A DNA stretch of 64,000 bases, taken from Asanoa ishikariensis (lineage in GTDB: Bacteria; Actinomycetota; Actinomycetes; Mycobacteriales; Micromonosporaceae). A model generated the notes under the pieces. The model saw only the letters and a program-made list of their open reading frames with translations. It was not told the origin of the DNA and searched no databases. Shown one piece after another: positions 1-8,203 of this stretch. The stretch covers positions 682,001-746,000 of the forward strand of contig NZ_FNQB01000001.1 in the NCBI RefSeq assembly GCF_900107455.1, given 5' to 3'. Numbering within the stretch: the stretch's first letter is position 1; each line of letters opens with the position of its first letter. The position numbers and the translations under genes are program-made.

Positions 1-1460
<1,460 letters not shown>

Positions 1461-1568
1461 CGTCAGCCCCGGATGCGCCGGACGAAGGGTGGCAGACCTT
1501 CGTTCTGTCCAAGATTCCCTGGGTCAGGTTAGCGAGCCGGCGCGGCCCGCACCCGGAAACTTGGAGAT

Positions 1569-2507
1569 CTAGCCAGCGGCGGCGCGGAGCTGCTCGCCGA
1601 CCTGCTCACAGATGTCGGCGCCGTACGTGTAGCCCTTGTTGATCTCGTACTTGGTCATCACGCCGACTACCCAGCCGTCGCCGATCGCCATGCAGCTCAC
1701 GTGGTACTCCTGCTCGCGCTGCCGGTCGACCCAGCCGTTCTTGATGGCGATCTTCTTCTGGTCGGCCGCCGGGAAGGCCTTGCGGATCCCGAAGTTGCCG
1801 GTGCCGCGCACCGCCCGCATCTCGTCGAGCAGGTACTTCGTCCATTTCGGACCCGCGGCGGTGCCGTTCGCGATGCAGGCGCCGAGGCGGGTGATGTCGG
1901 CGGGGGAGAGCAGCGTGCGGCTCCAACCGCCGTCGGCCGCGACCTTGCTGTCCTTGAGCTTGCACATGGTGATCAGCCGTTTGATCGACGGCGACCCGCC
2001 GTTGGCCTCGTAGAGCGACTGCGCGGCGTTGTTGTCGCTGTCCCTGATCATCGTCTCGACCTGGGCCATCCGCGACGCGCTCGGGTCGGTGCCCTGCTCG
2101 GCCGAGCGGCGCAGGAAGTCGGCGCCGATCCACGACTTGATCAACGAGGCGGTGGTGCTCAGGTCGGTGCGGTCGGCCGGGCCGGACATCTTCCCGGTGC
2201 GGGTGTCCAGCAGCGCCCACGAGTACCAGCCGGTGTGGTCGATCTGGACGTCCGTAGCCGCGACCGGCAGGGGCTTGAGCGTTGGCTTGGGCGTGGTCTT
2301 GGCCGGCGGCGTGGTCGGCGCCGCGTCCGGGTCACCAGTGGCGCCGGTCAGGCCGGGTGGGGTCTCCCAGCGGGCGGCGGCACGGGTGGCCATCGGTGAT
2401 CCCGGCCAGAGCCGGATTCCCGCGACCGCGAGGGCGGCGAGTACGACGGCTATGGCGACAACGGACGTGGTGCGCCGGGCTCGGCGCCGCTTAGAGGGAG
2501 TCGCCAA
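1569..2507 (-). CDS. Membrane-anchored serine hydrolase of the PBP/beta-lactamase fold, paralog 2
   Basis: 312 residues and the closest relative of the gene beside it: both share the WYSWALLDTRTG segment, SLIK (121-124), SDN (157-159), KNGW (256-259) and HVSCMAI near the C-terminus. The N-terminus has KRRRARR, a membrane anchor (about 15-32) and a Thr/Pro linker of about 40 residues. It starts 3 nt after the stop of paralog 3, so these two are probably cotranscribed; paralog 1 follows after 108 nt. A PBP-like or class A beta-lactamase-like fold is inferred from motif order. Substrate and activity are unknown. Confidence 0.75.
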   Translation of the reverse strand: MATPSKRRRARRTTSVVAIAVVLAALAVAGIRLWPGSPMATRAAARWETPPGLTGATGDPDAAPTTPPAKTTPKPTLKPLPVAATDVQIDHTGWYSWALLDTRTGKMSGPADRTDLSTTASLIKSWIGADFLRRSAEQGTDPSASRMAQVETMIRDSDNNAAQSLYEANGGSPSIKRLITMCKLKDSKVAADGGWSRTLLSPADITRLGACIANGTAAGPKWTKYLLDEMRAVRGTGNFGIRKAFPAADQKKIAIKNGWVDRQREQEYHVSCMAIGDGWVVGVMTKYEINKGYTYGADICEQVGEQLRAAAG

Positions 2508-2510
2508 CGC

Positions 2511-3476
2511 TCAGCCCTGGCTGCCGCTGGAAGAAGGGATCTTCAGCGCGGCGCCGACCTTCGGGGTCACCAACTGGGTCGCGGTGTCCTGACACACCTT
2601 GGCGCCATAAGCCAGGCCCTGCGAGATGGGGTAGCGCGTCTGCACGGCGAGTACCCAGTCCTTGCTGATGGCCATGCAACTGATGTGCCAGTCGTTGTCA
2701 TAGACGAGCGGTGTCCAGCCGTTCTTGATGCTGATCGGGCCCTGCTTGGTGGTGATCTCCTTGGGCAGGCCGTCGATGACGCCCCAGCGGCCGCCGCCGG
2801 ACGACCTCTGCTGCTGGGTGACCTTGCCTTCGACCTTGGTCATCTCTTTGAGCACCAGCGGGGTGTACTTCTTACCGGCGGCCTTGCCCGACTGGATGCA
2901 CTTGCCGAGCCGCGTCACGTCCTGCGCGGACATCTCGGTGAAGCTCCACCAGCCTTCGTAACCGGACACCGTGCCGAGGTGGGTGTTCTTCAACCCGCAC
3001 CAACTGATCATGCGCTTGGTCTGCGTGGTGCCGCCGCCAAGCCTGTTGATGGTGCCGGCGGCGTTGTCGTCACTGTTGCGAATCGCCCGCTGGACCATCA
3101 CCTGATTAGTAGAACTGAGCGGTTTGCCCGATTCGTCCAATTGACGTAAATAGTCCGAGACGATCCAAGTCTTGATCATCGACTCGGTCGAGCTCGTCTG
3201 TGACGCGCTGTTCTTCGAGCCGGAGATCTTGCCTGTCTTCAGGTCCATCAGGGCCCAGGAGTAAAAACCGTCGACCTTGACCGAGACCGGCTGGGGGGCG
3301 AGCGTCGGCTGGGGTGGTTCGACCACCTTTGGGGGGATCGTGGGCGCCGGGCCGGCAGCCGTCGCGGCGCTGCCGCCGCCGCCATCACTGATCTTGGCGT
3401 AGGCGGCGGGCACGAGCAGCACGCCGCCGAGCAGCAGGGCTGCGATGGCGAGCACCATAACCACGCGTGGACGCAT
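2511..3476 (-). CDS. Secreted or anchored serine hydrolase of the PBP/beta-lactamase fold, paralog 3
   Basis: 321 residues, first gene of the minus-strand triplet and the most divergent. It has an N-terminal signal or anchor (about residues 5-26, ending in AYA), a Gly/Pro linker, SMIK (99-102) as the SxxK motif and KNGW (251-254). The second motif reads SDD (135-137) where paralogs 1 and 2 have SDN. Asn at that place normally helps proton transfer and substrate binding, so catalysis may differ or be lost. An insertion rich in Gln, Ser and Gly (about 217-231) precedes the third motif. Its promoter should lie in the 325-bp divergent gap shared with paaA. Confidence 0.7.
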   Translation of the reverse strand: MRPRVVMVLAIAALLLGGVLLVPAAYAKISDGGGGSAATAAGPAPTIPPKVVEPPQPTLAPQPVSVKVDGFYSWALMDLKTGKISGSKNSASQTSSTESMIKTWIVSDYLRQLDESGKPLSSTNQVMVQRAIRNSDDNAAGTINRLGGGTTQTKRMISWCGLKNTHLGTVSGYEGWWSFTEMSAQDVTRLGKCIQSGKAAGKKYTPLVLKEMTKVEGKVTQQQRSSGGGRWGVIDGLPKEITTKQGPISIKNGWTPLVYDNDWHISCMAISKDWVLAVQTRYPISQGLAYGAKVCQDTATQLVTPKVGAALKIPSSSGSQG

Positions 3477-3801
3477 GAAGGTGATCTCCGGTTGTTTTCT
3501 GGCCGGGGGGTGGCTCTCGGTAACCGATCGCAGGGGGTGGCGATCTACCGCGTCGAAGTCTACGACCGTCCCCGCGTCGATAGCAGGGTCGAGATTGCGT
3601 TAGCGGCCCGATATAACGCTGTTTGGGCACCATTCGCCTACAGAGTTAAGGAAATCTTAGATGTCGAGGTGACCGGAGTCATTGTCCATAGTGGAAGAAA
3701 GCATTTGCAGATTGCAGGGATCCGGTCACCCAGGGTGATAGCGCGCCACGGGTTTGTTACAGGTGCTGGCTTGTGTGTCAGGAAGCTGTAACACTGAGAG
3801 C
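3477..3801. other. Divergent intergenic region, hydrolase triplet and paaA
   Basis: This 325-bp gap separates the divergent triplet and paaA transcription units and must hold both promoters. It is visibly less GC-rich than its surroundings between about 3600 and 3720. Apart from the inverted repeat at 3755-3793 I see no gene; short frames here lack coding character. Confidence 0.6.
3755..3793. promoter_or_regulatory. Inverted repeat upstream of paaA
   Basis: TGTTACAG (3755-3762) is repeated as its exact reverse complement CTGTAACA (3786-3793), with 23 bp between the arms and 8 bp between the right arm and the paaA start. Position and symmetry suggest an operator for a dimeric repressor of the phenylacetate genes. 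No paaR or paaX regulator gene is in the window, so the link is inference. Confidence 0.4.
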
Positions 3802-4854
3802 ATGTACGGGAATGACTTCGCGGGCCCGGATGCCGGGGCCGACGGTGGTCTCCTCGGGCAGGTCGAGGCCGCCGAGGCGGCGCTACGCGCCGCCGCGCAC
3901 CGTGGTCGGGTCGAAGGCGATCCGGCGGCACTTCAGGACTACTTCGACGCGGTGATCGACGCCGACCAGAAGATCGAGCCCCGCGACTGGATGCCCGACG
4001 CCTATCGGCGTGGCCTGGTCAGGCAAATCGCCCAGCACGCCCATTCCGAGATCATCGGAATGCAGCCCGAAGGAAGCTGGATCACCCGCGCGCCGTCGCT
4101 CAAGCGCAAGGCGATCCTGCTGGCCAAGGTCCAGGACGAGGCGGGGCACGGCCTTTATCTCTACGCGGCCGCCGAGACCCTCGGCGTCACCCGCGCGGAA
4201 CTGGTCGACATGCTCCTCGACGGCCGTCAGAAATACAGCTCGATCTTCAACTACCCGACGCTGACCTGGGCCGACATCGGCGCGATCGGCTGGCTGGTCG
4301 ACGGTGCCGCGATCGTCAACCAGGTGCCGCTGTGCCGCTGCTCCTACGGCCCGTACGCGCGGGCGATGATCAGGATCTGCAAGGAGGAGTCCTTCCACCA
4401 GCGGCAGGGCTACGAGATCCTGCACACCCTGTCGCACGGCACGCCGGAGCAGCACGCGATGGCCCAGGACGCCATCGACCGCTGGTGGTACCCGTCGCTG
4501 GCGATGTTCGGTCCGCCGGACACCGACTCCACCCACTCCGCGCAGTCGATGGCCTGGAAGATCAAGCGCTTCTCCAACGACGACCTGCGGCAGCGCTTCG
4601 TCGACATGTGCGTCCAGCAGGCCGGCGTGCTGGGCCTGCGGATCCCGGACCCCGGTCTCCGCTGGAACAGTGAGCGCCAGGCACACGACTTCACCTCGCC
4701 GGACTTCGACGAGCTGATGCGAGTGATCAAGGGCGACGGCCCGTGCAACGCGGAGCGGATGGCGCACCGGCGCCAGGCCCATTCAGACGGTGCCTGGGTA
4801 CGCGAGGCCGCCGCGGCGTACGCCGCCAAGCAGGAGGAAGTGGTGGTCGTATGA
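3802..4854 (+). CDS. paaA: 1,2-phenylacetyl-CoA epoxidase, catalytic subunit PaaA
   Basis: 350 residues from the ATG at 3802; an in-frame upstream start at 3754 would add 16 residues without family similarity and run through the putative operator. PaaA is the diiron ferritin-like subunit that epoxidises the ring of phenylacetyl-CoA. Iron-ligand motifs are visible: DEAGHG (E113, H116) and KEESFHQ (E195, E196, H199). It overlaps paaB by 4 nt (ATGA), the first of a chain of overlaps through paaD. The adjoining gene order paaABCDE fits a complete epoxidase operon. Confidence 0.95.
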   Translation: MYGNDFAGPDAGADGGLLGQVEAAEAALRAAAHRGRVEGDPAALQDYFDAVIDADQKIEPRDWMPDAYRRGLVRQIAQHAHSEIIGMQPEGSWITRAPSLKRKAILLAKVQDEAGHGLYLYAAAETLGVTRAELVDMLLDGRQKYSSIFNYPTLTWADIGAIGWLVDGAAIVNQVPLCRCSYGPYARAMIRICKEESFHQRQGYEILHTLSHGTPEQHAMAQDAIDRWWYPSLAMFGPPDTDSTHSAQSMAWKIKRFSNDDLRQRFVDMCVQQAGVLGLRIPDPGLRWNSERQAHDFTSPDFDELMRVIKGDGPCNAERMAHRRQAHSDGAWVREAAAAYAAKQEEVVVV

Positions 4855-5132
4855 CGGGCGAACCGTTGTTCGAGGTGTTCGTGCGCCCGCGTCGCGGGTT
4901 GTCGCACACGCACGTCGGCAGCCTGCACGCGCCCGACGCGGAGCTCGCCCTGCGCAACGCCCGGGACGTCTACACCCGGCGGGAAGAGGGCGTCTCTATC
5001 TGGGTCGTGCCGGCTACCGCCATCACCGCGTCGAGCCCCGACGAGAAGGACTCCTTCTTCGACCCGGCCGGTGACAAGGTCTACCGGCACCCCACCTTCT
5101 ACGACGTACCCGACGGAGCGAAGCACCTGTGA
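4851..5132 (+). CDS. paaB: 1,2-phenylacetyl-CoA epoxidase subunit PaaB
   Basis: 93 residues, the usual size of PaaB. The small subunit links PaaAC heterodimers in the epoxidase. Family features include the opening [19 protein letters not shown], the [16 protein letters not shown] segment and the ending [14 protein letters not shown]. The ATG overlaps the paaA stop and the 3' end overlaps the GTG of paaC by 4 nt, indicating translational coupling. It has no catalytic residues of its own. Confidence 0.95.
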   Translation: MTGEPLFEVFVRPRRGLSHTHVGSLHAPDAELALRNARDVYTRREEGVSIWVVPATAITASSPDEKDSFFDPAGDKVYRHPTFYDVPDGAKHL

Positions 5133-5836
5133 CCACGGTCGACTACGTCCTCCGGCTGGGCGACGACGCACTCGTCACCGCCCAGCGGCTCGGCGCCTGG
5201 TATGCCGCCGGACCGGAGATGGAGGAAGACGTCGCGCTGGCGAACATCGCGCTCGACCAGCTCGGCGCCGCCCGGCTGCTGCTGACCTACGCCGGCGAGC
5301 TGGAGGGCGCGGGCCGCGACGAGGACGCACTGGCCTACCAGCGCGGCCCCGCGGACTTCCGCAACTGCCGGCTGGTCGAGCAGCCCGAGCCGGACTTCGG
5401 CACGGTGATCGCCAAGCTGTTGCTGCTTTCGGCGTTCCAGCTTCCGTTCTACGAAGCGCTGGCCGGCGCCGGCGACGAGCGGCTCGCCGCGATCGCCGGC
5501 AAGACCCGCAAGGAATCGGCCTACCACCTCGACCACAGCACACTGTGGACGCTGCGGCTGGGTGACGGCACCGACGAGTCGCACCGGCGCACGCAAGCGG
5601 CCTTCGACACGTTGTGGCCCTTCGTCGACGGCCTGTTCGCGAGCAGCGAAGGCGGCCCGGTCGACGCGGCCGAGTTGCGCAAGACGTGGACGTCCACTGT
5701 GGAGGACATCCTCGGTCGCGCCACCCTGACCGTGCCGACGCCGGTCGCCGAGCCGACCGGCGAGCGCACCCACCTGGTCGAGCTGTTGGCCGAGATGCAG
5801 CAACTGCACCGTGCCCATCCGGGAGCGCGGTGGTGA
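5129..5836 (+). CDS. paaC: 1,2-phenylacetyl-CoA epoxidase subunit PaaC
   Basis: 235 residues. PaaC is the non-catalytic ferritin-like partner of PaaA. Family segments include the opening LRLGDDALVTAQRLGAW, DVALANIALDQLGAARLLL, NCRLVEQPEPDFGTVIAKL and KESAYHLDHS. It starts with GTG overlapping the paaB stop and ends overlapping paaD by 4 nt. Length and order agree with known paa operons. Confidence 0.93.
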   Translation: MTTVDYVLRLGDDALVTAQRLGAWYAAGPEMEEDVALANIALDQLGAARLLLTYAGELEGAGRDEDALAYQRGPADFRNCRLVEQPEPDFGTVIAKLLLLSAFQLPFYEALAGAGDERLAAIAGKTRKESAYHLDHSTLWTLRLGDGTDESHRRTQAAFDTLWPFVDGLFASSEGGPVDAAELRKTWTSTVEDILGRATLTVPTPVAEPTGERTHLVELLAEMQQLHRAHPGARW

Positions 5837-6297
5837 CGGCCGCGCGCGAGGCGGTGGCCGGGGTCGTCGACCCGGAGCTGCGCGTGGTGACCATCGACGA
5901 GCTCGGCATCCTCCGCGAGGTCGAGACGGACGACCGCGGCCACGTCACCGTCACGATCACGCCGACCTACACGGGCTGCCCGGCGATGGACGTGATCCGC
6001 GCCGACATCGGTGCCGCCCTGCGCGCCGCCGGGCACGCCGACCACGAGGTCCGCACCGTCTTCGCGCCGGCCTGGAGCACCGACTGGATCTCACCCAGCG
6101 GGCGCGAGAAGCTGGCCGCCGCCGGTGTCGCACCGCCCGGCCCATCCCACGCCGTCGCGCTGTCGCTGGCCGTCCGCTGCACGAACTGCGGGTCGGCCGA
6201 CACCGAGCAGCTCAGCCGCTTCGGCTCGACCGCCTGCAAGGCGCTGTGGCGCTGCCGCGCCTGCCGCGAGCCGTTCGACGCGATGAAGGCCTACTGA
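5833..6297 (+). CDS. paaD: Phenylacetate degradation protein PaaD
   Basis: 154 residues from the GTG at 5833, chosen because it gives the same 4-nt GTGA overlap with paaC seen elsewhere in the operon; GTG at 5830 is possible. The N-terminal half is a MIP18/DUF59-type domain (VVDPELRVVTIDELGILR, then YTGCPAMDVI). The C-terminal tail has Cys pairs in RCTNCGS and RCRACREPF that could bind metal. PaaD is thought to help mature the iron-sulfur or diiron centres of the epoxidase; this is family knowledge. Confidence 0.9.
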   Translation: MTAAREAVAGVVDPELRVVTIDELGILREVETDDRGHVTVTITPTYTGCPAMDVIRADIGAALRAAGHADHEVRTVFAPAWSTDWISPSGREKLAAAGVAPPGPSHAVALSLAVRCTNCGSADTEQLSRFGSTACKALWRCRACREPFDAMKAY

Positions 6298-6299
6298 CG

Positions 6300-7391
6300 A
6301 TGAGCGTGACGATCAGCCGGCCGACCCGCCGGCGCCCGGTGTTCCACCCGCTGCCGGTGGCCGGCATCGACCGGCTGACCGACGACGCCGTCGCCATCAC
6401 CTTCGCGGTGCCCGCCGAGCTGCGCGAGCAGTTCGCCTTCCGGGCCGGCCAGCACCTGACCGTGCGCAAGGTCGACGACGACGCGCGGCGCTCGTACTCG
6501 ATCTGCTCGACGCCCGCCGAGTTGGCCGACACCGGGCTGCTCCGGATCGGCGTCAAGGAGATCCCTGGCGGCGTCTTCTCCAGCTACGCGGCCAGTGCGC
6601 TGCGCCGGGGCGACACGATCGACGTGATGCCGCCGCTGGGCAAGTTCACCTCGGCGTTCGAGGCCGGCCGGCAGCGGCACTACGGCGCGATCGCCGCGGG
6701 CTCGGGCATCACACCCGTCCTCTCGCTCGTCGCCACCGCACTCGCGGTCGAGGAACGCAGCCAGTTCACCCTGGTCTACGGCAACCGGTTCGCCCGCAGC
6801 GTGATGTTCGCCGACGAGCTCGGCGACCTCAAGGACCGGTACGCCGCCCGCCTGCACCTCGTACACGTGCTCTCCCAGGAACCCGGCGAGTCCGAGCTGC
6901 TGTCCGGCCGGATCGACGCCGACCGCCTGACCCGCATCCTCGACCGGCTCGTCCCGGCCGGCGAAGTCGACGAATGGTTCCTGTGCGGGCCGTACGGGCT
7001 GGTCACCGACGCGCGCAACGTGCTCACGGGTCACGGCACCGTGCACACCGAGCTGTTCCACGTCGACGAGGCACCCGAGCCGCCGCGCCGGCCCAGCACC
7101 GCCGACGACGCCGCACCCGTCGAGGTGTCCGTGCTGCTCGACGGCCGGGTCTCCACCCTGCGGATGCGCCGCGACGAGCGGGTGCTCGACGCCGCTTTGC
7201 GGGTCCGCTCCGAGCTGCCGTTCGCCTGCAAGGGCGGGGTGTGCTCGACCTGCCGGGCGCGGATCGTCGAGGGCGAGGTCACGATGGCCCGCAACTACGC
7301 GCTCGAGCCCGACGAGCTCGCCCGCGGCTACGTGCTGACCTGCCAGTCCAGCCCGGTCACCGACAAGCTGGTCGTCGACTACGACGGTTGA
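6300..7391 (+). CDS. paaE: 1,2-phenylacetyl-CoA epoxidase reductase PaaE
   Basis: 363 residues from the ATG 2 nt after paaD. PaaE passes electrons from NADPH through FAD and a [2Fe-2S] cluster to PaaA. A ferredoxin-reductase module comes first (flavin motif RSYSIC, then GSGITPVLS for the nucleotide). A plant-type ferredoxin domain follows, with ligands C310, C315, C318 and C348 (CKGGVCSTC and LTCQSS). It closes the operon; its last 13 nt overlap the 3' end of the convergent SWIM gene. paaK, paaG, paaZ and paaJ are absent from the window. Confidence 0.95.
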   Translation: MSVTISRPTRRRPVFHPLPVAGIDRLTDDAVAITFAVPAELREQFAFRAGQHLTVRKVDDDARRSYSICSTPAELADTGLLRIGVKEIPGGVFSSYAASALRRGDTIDVMPPLGKFTSAFEAGRQRHYGAIAAGSGITPVLSLVATALAVEERSQFTLVYGNRFARSVMFADELGDLKDRYAARLHLVHVLSQEPGESELLSGRIDADRLTRILDRLVPAGEVDEWFLCGPYGLVTDARNVLTGHGTVHTELFHVDEAPEPPRRPSTADDAAPVEVSVLLDGRVSTLRMRRDERVLDAALRVRSELPFACKGGVCSTCRARIVEGEVTMARNYALEPDELARGYVLTCQSSPVTDKLVVDYDG

Positions 7392-8203
7392 TCATCGCCG
7401 AGGTCCCGATAGACGGGCCGGAGCAGGTCGACCAGGGGAATGTGCCGCACCCGCACCGCCGGTGGGTCCAGCACGCGCAGCAGCAGCTCAGGCGGCGCCG
7501 TCGGGCCGCCGCCGGGCAGTTCTTTGAGCTTCGCCAGCGACACGCCCGAGCTGTAGAAGTCGTCCACGCGCAGCGGCCGGTCAGGCATGTCCAGCGGATC
7601 GGCCGGGGGTTCCGCGACGACCGGCCCGCGCAGCGCGCTCAGCAGCACGTCGCGCTCCCGGCCGCGCCAGGCCAGCACCAGGAACGGGTCGTCGTCGAAC
7701 GCCTCGGCGAGCAGGTAGAGCACCGCGGACAGGTGCTTGCAGGGAAAGCCCCAGTCCGGGCACGAGCAGCTCATGTCGAGCGCCGCCGGGAACAGCGGCA
7801 GCCCGAGGTCGTCGAAGATGGCCACGATCTGGGTCGGCATCTCACCGGCGAGCAGCTTGGCCCGGAACATCGCCTGGTGCGCCAGCGCCTCCTCGACCCG
7901 CGTCCAGGCTTCCCCGTCGAACACCGGGATCTTGACTTCCACCTGGTACGGCTCGGCGCGTGAGCCCTGCACCCGGGCGCTGAGCCGGCCCGGCTCGAGG
8001 TCGAGGTTGAGCACCTGGCCCTGGCGGGCGTACCGGCGGCCCCGGTCGAGCCGGCCCTTGTCGCAGATGCCCTCGAGGATGTCGATGAAGCGCCGCGACC
8101 ACCACTCCTCGCCGATCGAGCCGCGCCGCGAGCGGGCCTTGATGCCGCCCTCGACCTTGATCGTCTTGCCGCCGTCGAACCAGCCGTCCGGACCGACCGG
8201 CAT
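7379..8203 (-). CDS. SWIM zinc-finger protein
   Basis: 274 residues. The SWIM motif CxCx(n)CxH is seen as CSCPDWGFPCKH at about residues 143-154. The N-terminal part has segments typical of actinobacterial SWIM proteins (EEWWSRRFIDILEG, RGRRYARQGQVL). The ATG shares one base with the stop of the upstream SNF2 helicase gene (TGATG), so the two are probably made together and may act as partners on DNA or chromatin-like complexes. The biological role is not established. The start at 8203 is set by this coupling. The 3' end overlaps paaE tail-to-tail by 13 nt. Confidence 0.88.
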   Translation of the reverse strand: MPVGPDGWFDGGKTIKVEGGIKARSRRGSIGEEWWSRRFIDILEGICDKGRLDRGRRYARQGQVLNLDLEPGRLSARVQGSRAEPYQVEVKIPVFDGEAWTRVEEALAHQAMFRAKLLAGEMPTQIVAIFDDLGLPLFPAALDMSCSCPDWGFPCKHLSAVLYLLAEAFDDDPFLVLAWRGRERDVLLSALRGPVVAEPPADPLDMPDRPLRVDDFYSSGVSLAKLKELPGGGPTAPPELLLRVLDPPAVRVRHIPLVDLLRPVYRDLGDDQPS

